Origin: Burkholderiales bacterium
GTDB taxonomy: Bacteria; Pseudomonadota; Gammaproteobacteria; Burkholderiales; Burkholderiaceae_C
Direction: 5' to 3'
Assembly (NCBI GenBank): GCA_025352345.1
Contig: JANXTP010000371.1
Coordinates: 1 to 10,625, forward strand
Length of the DNA stretch: 10,625 nucleotides
Shown here: piece after piece, positions 4,373-10,625 of the stretch
Numbering within the stretch: position 1 is the stretch's first letter
How the letters are laid out: each line of letters opens with the position of its first letter
Made by a program: the position numbers and the translations under genes
Notes under the pieces: model-generated
Told to the model about the DNA's origin: nothing
What the model saw: only the letters and a program-made list of their open reading frames with translations
Databases searched by the model: none

Positions 4373-6447
4373 CGAAGGTGGCCTTTCCCGCGTCCCGGGC
4401 CACGCCTGCGGCCGCCTGGGACCTGACGGCCCTGCTGAACGCCGCGGCGCACGCGGCCGATCCGAAGGCGCCGCTGCCTGACCGTAACCTGTGGGTCATC
4501 CGTGCGCTGGAGTGGCTGCGGCATGCGCCGCTGTCGACCAACGGTGAAACGGCAGGCGATGAACCAGCCACTGGCGATGCGCCGCGCCCCACCTTGCGCC
4601 CGCTGCTGCGCCTGAAGCACCTGCTCAATGTGCTGGACCGCAACCCCGCGTACCGCGTTCACGTGGCCGCCGTGCTGGCCCGGTTCTGGACCGAGATGGA
4701 CAGCGCCGCCCTCTTCGCCGACTTCGGTTTCTCGCCGCGCGCGAACTTCTTCGGCGAGCTCGGCCAGCGCCTGAAGCTGAAGCTGCTACCGCGGACCACG
4801 GCGACGACCGATTTGTCAGACCTGTTCGGCCTGTTGTTCCCGGACGATGACGACGCGCTGTGGCTGGAAGCGATCGACCCGGTCACGCTGTCGCGATTGC
4901 TGGCACTGCTGGCGCCGACCACGCAGGCCCAGGATCGCAGCTGGCTGGCGCCGCTGCTCGACGCCGTCGAGTATTTGGCCAGTGCGGTGCGGGCGGCGGG
5001 CTTTTCCAGCGTGCTGCGCCAGCGCATGAGCCCTGAGCTGCTCGCCGAAGGCCCGTTTCGCCAGCTCGCGGTGGTGGCCGAGCGCGTTCGCGAGCTGGCG
5101 CTGGCACCGGTCGTGGATCAGACGGCCCTGCTGAAGGAGACGCAGTACCTGCGGGCCTTGCTCGACGCCTGCCGGCAGTGTGCCGACAGTGTGCACGGCC
5201 ACCTCGAAGACCACGGCGTGTCGATCAACGTGGTGTTCGATGTCGACCAGCTGCGCTTGCGCACGCACCGCATCGAGCAGTTGGTGAACTGCGTCATCAG
5301 CCGCGAACCGGCGCAGGAGGTGACCCGGCTGCTCGCCGAGCTGGTGCGCACCGCGACCGAGCGTCGCAGCATCCGTGCGCTGTTCGCGCGCCACTATTCG
5401 CTGCTGGCCCGCAAGGTGGCCGAGCGCAGTGCGGAGACCGGCGAGCACTACATCACCCGCGACCGCGCCGAGTACCGGCACATGCTGGCCGCAGCGGCGG
5501 GTGGCGGCGCGGTGATCGCCGGCACCACCTTCATGAAGTTCTTCGTGCTGGCCATCGGCCTGTCAGCGTTCTGGGGCGGCTTCTGGGCCGGGATGAACTA
5601 CGCCATCAGCTTCGTCATCGTGCATGTGCTGCACTGGACGGTCGCCACCAAGCAGCCTGCGATGACAGCGCCCGCGATGGCCGAGAAGCTCGGTGACGTG
5701 GCGGACGACGCCGCGGTCGAGCGCTTCGTCGATGAGGTGGCTCACCTGATCCGCTCGCAGGCGGCGGGCATCATCGGCAATCTCGCCGCGGTCACACCCT
5801 TGGTGCTGGTGGTGCAATGGGCCTCACAGGCGGCCTTCGGCACGCCGCTGATCCACGGCCACAACGCCGAGCACGTGCTGGAGGCGATCACGCTGCTCGG
5901 CCCGACCGCATTGTTTGCGGTGTTCACCGGCGTGCTGCTGTTCGCCAGTTCACTGATTGCCGGCTGGGTCGAGAACTGGTTTGTCTGGCACCGACTGGAC
6001 AGCGCGATCGCCTACAACCCGCGCATCGTCATGCGTCTCGGCGCTGCGCGCGCGCAGCGCTGGGCACAGTACTGGCGCACCAACATCTCGGGCTATGCGT
6101 CCAACATCTCGCTCGGCCTGATGCTGGGGCTGACGCCGCCGGTCGCCCTGTTTTTCGGCCTGCCGATCGAGGTGCGGCACGTCACGTTGTCGACCGGGCA
6201 GCTGGCCGCTGCGGCGGCCGCGCAGGGTTGGAGCGTGTTGCAGCACAGCCCATTCTGGTGGTGCGTGGCTGGCATCGTGGCGACCGGCGTGTTGAACCTG
6301 TCGGTGAGCTTTTTCCTGGCCCTCAAGGTGGCCTTGCGGTCGCGTGGTATCCGGATGGTGGACCGCAGCCGAATCCGCCGCGCCATCTTCCGGCGCTTGC
6401 GCACGAACCCTGGCGCGTTCGTGTTGCCGCCGAAGCAACCGGATTGA
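4369..6447 (+). CDS. Gcr-family 'site-specific recombinase' membrane protein
   Basis: This 692-residue protein matches the COG4389/Gcr type, named from gonococcal Gcr and usually annotated as site-specific recombinase. The sequence does not look like a recombinase: I see no tyrosine- or serine-recombinase motif. Residues 1-370 are soluble, Leu/Arg-rich and mostly helical (WDLTALLNAA at 17-26). The C-terminal half has about five hydrophobic segments: ~372-420 (perhaps two spans), 465-490, 507-533, 580-600 and 629-655. A conserved-looking RTNISGYASNISLGLMLG lies at 570-587, just before TPPVALFF. A basic tail follows the last span. It is probably an inner-membrane protein of unknown function. 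TTG 4369 is the earliest plausible start; GTG 4378 is an alternative, and neither has a clear ribosome binding site. It follows apaG by 37 bases and is likely cotranscribed with it. Confidence 0.85.
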   Translation: MTKVAFPASRATPAAAWDLTALLNAAAHAADPKAPLPDRNLWVIRALEWLRHAPLSTNGETAGDEPATGDAPRPTLRPLLRLKHLLNVLDRNPAYRVHVAAVLARFWTEMDSAALFADFGFSPRANFFGELGQRLKLKLLPRTTATTDLSDLFGLLFPDDDDALWLEAIDPVTLSRLLALLAPTTQAQDRSWLAPLLDAVEYLASAVRAAGFSSVLRQRMSPELLAEGPFRQLAVVAERVRELALAPVVDQTALLKETQYLRALLDACRQCADSVHGHLEDHGVSINVVFDVDQLRLRTHRIEQLVNCVISREPAQEVTRLLAELVRTATERRSIRALFARHYSLLARKVAERSAETGEHYITRDRAEYRHMLAAAAGGGAVIAGTTFMKFFVLAIGLSAFWGGFWAGMNYAISFVIVHVLHWTVATKQPAMTAPAMAEKLGDVADDAAVERFVDEVAHLIRSQAAGIIGNLAAVTPLVLVVQWASQAAFGTPLIHGHNAEHVLEAITLLGPTALFAVFTGVLLFASSLIAGWVENWFVWHRLDSAIAYNPRIVMRLGAARAQRWAQYWRTNISGYASNISLGLMLGLTPPVALFFGLPIEVRHVTLSTGQLAAAAAAQGWSVLQHSPFWWCVAGIVATGVLNLSVSFFLALKVALRSRGIRMVDRSRIRRAIFRRLRTNPGAFVLPPKQPD

Positions 6448-6477
6448 ACGGCCGCTTGAGCCCACTCGACGGGGGCC

Positions 6478-6597
6478 TCAGTGACGCGATGGTCCGGGAT
6501 CGCGTTCACCGCGCCGCCGGCCTGAGAACATCGTCCACCAGACGATCAGCACCAACACCGCCACGGCGCCGAACGCCTCCCCGATCAACAGCCACAT
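6478..6597 (-). CDS. Small single-span membrane protein (39 residues)
   Basis: The product MWLLIGEAFGAVAVLVLIVW continues WTMFSGRRRGERDPGPSRH: one hydrophobic helix at about 3-24, then a strongly basic, polar tail. This topology places the tail in the cytoplasm by the positive-inside rule. A ribosome binding site AGAGGG lies eight bases before the ATG on the minus strand (6606-6611), and a TAAAAT at 6631-6626 could be its -10 box. The start bases overlap those of mltA on the other strand (CATG at 6595-6598). It converges on the Gcr-family gene, whose stop is 30 bases away. A longer minus-strand frame up to 6975 exists but lies in antisense to mltA. I recall similar short IVWWT proteins near this locus in Burkholderiales, but cannot verify that here. 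Function unknown. Confidence 0.55.
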   Translation of the reverse strand: MWLLIGEAFGAVAVLVLIVWWTMFSGRRRGERDPGPSRH

Positions 6598-7720
6598 GAC
6601 GCGCGCCCTCTGCTTTGCAGTTTTGATTTTAGGAGTGCTGGCCGGCTGCTCCAGCCCACCGGTCCGTGAACTGGTGCCGGAGCCCTCGACACCGGCCGTG
6701 CTGCCCTCGACCGACAGTGCGCTGTTGCGCGGCCGAGCCCGCTGGGTGCCGGCCCGCTGGGCCGATCTGCCTGGCTGGGACGCCGACCGAACCGCCGAGC
6801 TGTGGCCAGCGCTGCTGCGTGGTTGCGAGCGGCCCGCCGCGGGCTGGGATGCTGTCTGTGCCGAAGCCCGTCGCGGCGCGCCCGGCGACGACGCGGCCGT
6901 GCGAACGTGGCTGCAGGCGCGGCTGCAACCGTACCGCGTCGAGTCGCTGGACGGCGCTGCAGCCGGTTTGATCACCGGCTATTTCGAGCCGCTGGTCGAG
7001 GCCAGCCGCACACCCCGTGGGCGCTTCCGCGTGCCGCTGTTGGCCCCGCCCGCCGACCTGACCACGCGCAAGCCGTACTGGACGCGCCAGCAGCTCGATA
7101 CGCTGCCTGCGGCGCAGGCCAGCGTGCGGGGGCGCGAGCTCGCCTGGCTGGCCGATCCGCTCGATGCGCTGATCCTGCAGATCCAGGGCTCGGGCCGCCT
7201 GCATCTGACCCAGCCGGATGGCACGCCATCGGTCGTGCGGGTGGCCTACGCCGGCCACAACGACCAGCCCTATAAATCGGTCGGTCGCTGGCTGATCGAG
7301 CAGGGCGATCTGCGCCCCGACCAGGCCTCGTGGCCCGGCATCAAGGCATGGGCACAGCTGAACCCCAAGCGCGTCACCGAGATGCTGTGGGCCAACCCAC
7401 GGGTGGTGTTCTTTCGCGAAGAGCCGCTGCCCGACCTGAACGTCGGCCCGCGCGGTGCGCAGGGTGTGCCGCTGACGCCCGGCCGCTCGGTCGCGATCGA
7501 CCCCACCAGCGTCCCCTACGGCAGCGCGCTGTGGCTGGACACCACCGAGCCGCTGTCGAACACCCCGCTGCGCAGAGTGGTGATGGCGCAGGACACGGGC
7601 AGTGCCATCACCGGCGCGGTGCGCGTCGATTACTTCTGGGGCTGGGGCGACACCGCCGAGCAGCAGGCCGGCCGGATGAAGCAGCCGCTGCGCGTGTGGG
7701 TGCTGGTGCCGCGGGGCTGA
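6596..7720 (+). CDS. mltA: Membrane-bound lytic murein transglycosylase A
   Basis: MltA cleaves the glycan strands of peptidoglycan between MurNAc and GlcNAc, forming 1,6-anhydro-MurNAc, and acts from the inner face of the outer membrane. The 374-residue precursor has a lipoprotein signal, MTRALCFAVLILGVLAGC, with lipobox LAGC and Cys18 as the lipidation site; Ser19 fits sorting to the outer membrane. The MltA domain includes ITGYFEPLVEASRTP (126-140) and DALILQIQGSGRL near the middle. The C-terminal 3D domain contains PGRSVAIDPTSVPYGSALWL, AQDTGSAITG and VRVDYFWGWG. Asp333 and Asp345 are the acidic candidates for the catalytic residue. No ribosome binding site precedes ATG 6596. Codons 6-14 are unusually AT-rich for this genome (TTT, GTT, TTG, ATT, TTA, GGA), where a minus-strand promoter for the small gene may overlap. 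Confidence 0.95.
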   Translation: MTRALCFAVLILGVLAGCSSPPVRELVPEPSTPAVLPSTDSALLRGRARWVPARWADLPGWDADRTAELWPALLRGCERPAAGWDAVCAEARRGAPGDDAAVRTWLQARLQPYRVESLDGAAAGLITGYFEPLVEASRTPRGRFRVPLLAPPADLTTRKPYWTRQQLDTLPAAQASVRGRELAWLADPLDALILQIQGSGRLHLTQPDGTPSVVRVAYAGHNDQPYKSVGRWLIEQGDLRPDQASWPGIKAWAQLNPKRVTEMLWANPRVVFFREEPLPDLNVGPRGAQGVPLTPGRSVAIDPTSVPYGSALWLDTTEPLSNTPLRRVVMAQDTGSAITGAVRVDYFWGWGDTAEQQAGRMKQPLRVWVLVPRG

Positions 7721-7746
7721 AGGGGCGAGGCCTGAACTGCGGTTGT

Positions 7747-7752
7747 TATTCT
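7747..7752 (+). promoter_or_regulatory. Candidate -10 element giving a leaderless transcript of the 7759 gene
   Basis: TATTCT ends six bases before the A of ATG 7759, the spacing expected if transcription begins at the start codon itself. No Shine-Dalgarno sequence is present between it and the ATG. The -35 region is non-consensus. The geometry is identical to that before apaG. Confidence 0.4.
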
Positions 7753-7758
7753 CAGCCC

Positions 7759-9801
7759 ATGTCTCTTTTCGCGACGACGGTTTTTCTCTCGGCTTTCCTG
7801 CTCTTCCAGATCCAGCCCATCGTCGCGAAGATGATCCTGCCGTGGTTCGGCGGCTCGTCGTCGGTATGGAGCGTGTGCCTGGTGTTCTTCCAGGTCGAGC
7901 TGCTGCTGGGCTATGCCTATGTGCACTGGCTGCACGAGGAGGTCGCCGCGCGGCGGCAGCCGCTGGTGCACGGCGTGCTGCTGCTGCTGAGCGTGGCGAT
8001 GCTGCCGGTCACGGCCGATCCGACCTGGAAGGGCTCGACGCTGGCGCCGGGCCTGAGCGTGTTGGCGGTGCTGGCAATCGCAGTCGGTGCGCCGTACCTG
8101 ATGCTGTCCACCACCGGGCCGCTGATGCAGACCTGGTACGCGCGCTCGTTCCCCAACGCCGGCACCGAAGCCAAGCCGTACCGGCTGTACGCGTTGTCGA
8201 ACCTGGCGTCGATGTTGGCGCTGCTGTCGTACCCGGTATTGGTCGAGCCGCTGCTGCCGGTCGGCACCCAGGCGCGGCTGTGGTCGGCGGCCTATGTGGC
8301 CTTCGTTGCGACCTGTCTGGCGACGGCGTTCTGCACCCGGCGGCGCATGGCCGCACAGCCTTCAACAGCGGGGGTGTCGGAGGATCGTCCTGCCCCGCCC
8401 GACATGACACCGCATCCCGGCTGGGCTGAATGTCTGATCTGGATCGGTCTGGCTGCCACCGCCTCGATGCTGCTGCTGGCGATGACGCGGCACCTGACGC
8501 AGGACGTGGCGCCGGTGCCGTTCCTGTGGATCGCACCGCTGTCGATCTACCTGCTCAGCTTCATCCTGTGCTTCGACGCGCCGCGCTACTACGTGCGCCC
8601 GCTGTTCCTGGCGGCGCTGCCGCTGGCCTTCTTCGCGCTCGACCGCGTGCTCGATGGCGGCATGGAGGTGCCGGTGCTGATCGGGCTGATCAGCGTGTCG
8701 CTGTTCGTTTTCTGCATGGTCTGCCATGGCGAGTTGGTGCGCCGCAAGCCCCCGGTGCGCTACCTGACGCTGTTCTACCTGATGCTGTCGATCGGCGGCG
8801 CGCTCGGCGGCCTGCTGGTCGGCCTGGTGGCGCCGGCCATCTTCACCGCGTATTTCGAATTGCCGATCGGCCTGTTCCTGTGTGCCGCGCTGGTGGCGGC
8901 AGTGCTGTGGCGCGATCTGCGCACCACCTGGCGCGTGCTGCTGGTGATCGCGCTGCTGGCCTACGGCTGGCGGCTGGCTGAGATCTCGCTGGAGTATGTG
9001 CAGGGCTACCGCAAGGTGGTGCGCAACTTCTACAGCCAGCTGCGCATCGACGATGTCACTGACGACGTGCTGGGCCCTAAGCGCAAGATGCTGCATGGCC
9101 GCATCAACCACGGCGAGCAGTTCACGGCGGTCGAACACCGCAAGGAGCCGACCGCGTACTACTGCGAGAAGTCCGGCATCGGCCGCGCGATCCGCAGCCT
9201 GCAGCAGCCGGGGCAGCCGCTCAAGCTCGGCGTCGTTGGGCTCGGTGCCGGCACGCTGGCCGCTTACGGACGCGCTGGTGATGAGATGCGCATCTACGAG
9301 ATCAACGAGCAGGTGCTGGACCTGGCGCGCAGTGATTTCACCTACCTGTCCGACAGCGCGGCGCACATCGTGCCGGTGCTGGGCGATGGCCGCCTGATGC
9401 TGGAGCGCGACCCGCCGCAGCACTTCGACCTGCTGGCGATGGACGCATTCTCCGGCGATTCGATCCCCGCACACCTGCTGACGCTGGAGGCGATGAAGAC
9501 CTACTTCGCGCAGCTGAAACCCGATGGGGTGCTGGCGGTGCACATCACCAACCGCTACCTTGATCTGCAGCCAGTGATCGCGGCGGTCGCGCAGCAGTAC
9601 GGCAAGACCGCGCGGGTCTACGACATCGACCCGCCCGACGAGGACCTCTACTGCCGCCACAGCACCTGGGTGCTGCTGATGAGCCCCGAGCGCGCCGCGG
9701 CGCTGCCGGCCTCGCTGAAAGGCGGTGTGCCGCTGGAGCCGCGGCCCGGCTTCGCGGCCTGGACCGACAGCTTCTCGAACCTGTTCACTATCCTGAAGTA
9801 G
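7759..9801 (+). CDS. Polytopic membrane protein fused to a spermidine-synthase-like domain
   Basis: The 680-residue product has an N-terminal membrane part (about 1-410, roughly ten to twelve hydrophobic segments, with a break near 195-225 rich in Pro and polar residues). A C-terminal Rossmann domain of the polyamine-synthase type spans about 420-680. Conserved points include GxGxG at 494-498 (GLGAG), the acidic Glu514 after strand 2 (RIYEINEQV), Asp543 in VLGDGR, and MDAFSGDSIPAHLLTLEAM from 561, where Asp562 matches the catalytic aspartate position. Such fusions are widespread in bacteria and usually annotated as fused MFS/spermidine synthase. Their substrate is unproven, and the soluble domain binds S-adenosylmethionine or its decarboxylated form by family inference. 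The ATG at 7759 begins a clean first helix (SLFATTVFLSAFLLFQIQPI). The open frame extends upstream to 7330 inside mltA, which I treat as chance. It begins 38 bases after mltA, apparently from its own promoter. Confidence 0.85.
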   Translation: MSLFATTVFLSAFLLFQIQPIVAKMILPWFGGSSSVWSVCLVFFQVELLLGYAYVHWLHEEVAARRQPLVHGVLLLLSVAMLPVTADPTWKGSTLAPGLSVLAVLAIAVGAPYLMLSTTGPLMQTWYARSFPNAGTEAKPYRLYALSNLASMLALLSYPVLVEPLLPVGTQARLWSAAYVAFVATCLATAFCTRRRMAAQPSTAGVSEDRPAPPDMTPHPGWAECLIWIGLAATASMLLLAMTRHLTQDVAPVPFLWIAPLSIYLLSFILCFDAPRYYVRPLFLAALPLAFFALDRVLDGGMEVPVLIGLISVSLFVFCMVCHGELVRRKPPVRYLTLFYLMLSIGGALGGLLVGLVAPAIFTAYFELPIGLFLCAALVAAVLWRDLRTTWRVLLVIALLAYGWRLAEISLEYVQGYRKVVRNFYSQLRIDDVTDDVLGPKRKMLHGRINHGEQFTAVEHRKEPTAYYCEKSGIGRAIRSLQQPGQPLKLGVVGLGAGTLAAYGRAGDEMRIYEINEQVLDLARSDFTYLSDSAAHIVPVLGDGRLMLERDPPQHFDLLAMDAFSGDSIPAHLLTLEAMKTYFAQLKPDGVLAVHITNRYLDLQPVIAAVAQQYGKTARVYDIDPPDEDLYCRHSTWVLLMSPERAAALPASLKGGVPLEPRPGFAAWTDSFSNLFTILK

Positions 9802-9818
9802 CCGCGCGCCTTTGCGGC
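9801..9818. terminator. Short GC-rich hairpin between convergent genes
   Basis: GCCGC (9801-9805) pairs with GCGGC (9814-9818) across an eight-base loop, in the 21-base gap between two convergent stops. No U-tract follows in either direction, so any termination role is weakly supported. Confidence 0.25.
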
Positions 9819-9822
9819 CGTG

Positions 9823-10293
9823 TCAGAGCCCGAGCTCGCTCAGGCTCGCATGGTCGTCGGGCCGGCGGCCGAGTGGCCAGTGGAACAGGCGATCGTCAGG
9901 GCGGATCGGCAGGTCGTTGATGCTGGCGTAGCGCCGCACCATCAGGCCCTGTAGGTTGAACTCCCAGTTTTCATTGCCGTAGCTGCGGAACCACTGGCCC
10001 GAGTCGTCGTGAAATTCGTAGGCGAAACGCACGCCGATGCGTGCGCCGTCGAACGCCCACAGCTCCTTGATCAGCCGGTAGTCGAGCTCGCGTGCCCACT
10101 TGCGCTGCAGGAATTCCTTGACCTGCGCACGTCCGACCGGGAACTCGGCGCGGTTGCGCCAGCGGGTGTCTTCGGTGTAGACGCCGACCACCCGATCAGG
10201 ATCACGCGAGTTCCACGCATCCTCGGCCATGCGCACTTTTTGGCGTGCGGTTTCGGCGGTGTAGGGCGGTAGGGGAGGTCGGGGTTCACTCAT
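9823..10293 (-). CDS. NTF2-like protein of the DUF1348 family
   Basis: The 156-residue product belongs to the SnoaL/NTF2-like cone fold, specifically the DUF1348 (COG3558) type. Function is unknown; the fold provides a pocket used in unrelated enzymes and binding proteins. Recognisable family stretches are AEDAWNSRDPDRVVGVYTED (23-42), a WRNRAEFPVGR segment, DYRLIKELWAF, RIGVRFAYEFHDDSGQWFRS, YGNENWEFN and a C-terminal RLFHWPLGRRPDDH. The length is typical. The start at 10293 is preceded on the minus strand by AGGAG seven bases upstream, a good ribosome binding site. It converges on the spermidine-synthase-like gene with 21 bases between stops. Its 5' flank contains repeat copies C and D, so its promoter must lie in the ~55 bases before copy C or within the repeat. 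Confidence 0.88.
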   Translation of the reverse strand: MSEPRPPLPPYTAETARQKVRMAEDAWNSRDPDRVVGVYTEDTRWRNRAEFPVGRAQVKEFLQRKWARELDYRLIKELWAFDGARIGVRFAYEFHDDSGQWFRSYGNENWEFNLQGLMVRRYASINDLPIRPDDRLFHWPLGRRPDDHASLSELGL

Positions 10294-10348
10294 ATTGCTT
10301 CTCCTGCTCAGTGGCGTTTGACCGTATCGAGGTTCGACATTGGTGCGA

Positions 10349-10480
10349 GCGCGCTGCGACGGGACGCTGTGTTCCGTTCGTGTCCCCCGGGCCGGGTCAC
10401 TGGCTGTTCGCTTCGGACAGGTCCAATTCGGCCCTCCTCCTTTACTTCGCTGCGCCGGTCACCCCACTCCCTCGGCAGCC
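10349..10480 (-). repeat. Dispersed repeat copy C (hybrid: arm type II - core - arm type I)
   Basis: In this 132-base copy the right arm (10455-10480) is an exact reverse complement of the 602-627 arm of copy A (26/26). The left arm (10349-10374) instead matches the type II arm of copy B at about 22 of 26 positions. The two arms are therefore not complementary to each other. The core has the same orientation as copy A and shares 39 identical bases with it (10429-10467 with 685-723), but its other half is diverged, with a GAAGCGAAC loop. Weak similarity with copy A continues beyond the right arm to about 10508 (GCAA and TTCAAC conserved). It lies upstream of the DUF1348 gene and holds no gene itself. 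Confidence 0.88.
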
Positions 10481-10534
10481 AGCACCATCGTCGCGTGCAA
10501 TGAATTCAACCTCCGCACGCTAAGGTGGTGGCAC

Positions 10535-10625
10535 AAGCGCTGTGATGGGTCGCTGTGTGGAGTGAGGTAAAGGAGGAGGGCCGGATCAGCTTTATCCGAA
10601 ACGAACGGACAGTGAACCGGCCTGG
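10535..10625 (+). repeat. Dispersed repeat copy D (arm type II - core, cut by the window edge)
   Basis: The left arm at 10535-10560 matches the type II arms of copy B at 21-22 of 26 positions. The core runs to the window end, and 10567-10625 is an exact reverse complement of 643-701 in copy A. The GGCCGG/CCGGCC pair (10579-10584 with 10617-10622) encloses the CCGAAACGAACGG hairpin. Orientation is opposite to the neighbouring copy C, 54 bases away, so the two together form a larger inverted repeat. The right arm type cannot be read. Confidence 0.88.

Noticed and set aside
6478..6975. 165-residue minus-strand frame ending in the small membrane protein
   Set aside because: The upstream part is antisense to mltA with shadow composition; only the 39-residue portion has a proper ribosome binding site and a membrane helix.
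7330..7758. Upstream extension of the membrane/spermidine-synthase gene into mltA
   Set aside because: The translation is Arg/Ala-rich shadow of mltA in another frame; the first recognisable helix begins at ATG 7759.
8362..9660. 432-residue minus-strand frame opposite the 7759 gene
   Set aside because: It is antisense to a conserved coding region and has His/Gln/Arg-rich shadow composition with no recognisable domain.

Overview
The window looks like chromosome of a high-GC betaproteobacterium of the order Burkholderiales, probably near the Rubrivivax/Leptothrix/Methylibium/Piscinibacter group. I infer this from the gene set (trpE, apaG, a Gcr-type 'site-specific recombinase' membrane protein, mltA, a membrane protein fused to a spermidine-synthase domain) and from a hand-counted GC of about 70% in the core genes (42/60 at 2581-2640, 44/60 at 8581-8640). 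The genus cannot be fixed from this sequence alone.

Left part (1-2302). The tail of an upstream gene is followed by cynS, the cyanase that converts cyanate and bicarbonate to ammonia (via carbamate) and CO2. Next comes a solitary gene of lower GC (35/60 in two sampled lines) that I do not recognise as a described system. Its product joins an HExxH zinc-peptidase core of ImmA/IrrE type to a C-terminal RelE/ParE-like toxin fold. The gene sits between two oppositely oriented copies (A and B) of a roughly 130-bp dispersed repeat, and looks like an accessory cassette.

Middle part (2349-6597). trpE, the anthranilate synthase large subunit, lies on the minus strand and diverges from apaG. It is not followed by trpG, trpD or trpC; the repeat and cassette occupy that place. 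apaG appears leaderless. It leads into a 692-residue membrane protein of the Gcr family. A 39-residue membrane protein on the minus strand shares its start-codon bases with mltA.

Right part (6596-10625). mltA (lytic murein transglycosylase lipoprotein) is followed by a 680-residue polytopic membrane protein with a C-terminal polyamine-synthase-like domain, also with a leaderless-looking start. A convergent NTF2-like DUF1348 protein follows. The window ends in two more copies of the repeat (C and D) in opposite orientation.

The most unusual features are the repeat family and the peptidase-toxin fusion gene. The repeats share a conserved core but carry two interchangeable kinds of terminal arm: A is I-core-I, B is II-core-II, C is a I/II hybrid and D is II-core-(cut by the window edge). 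No rRNA, tRNA, CRISPR array, transposase or integrase was seen.
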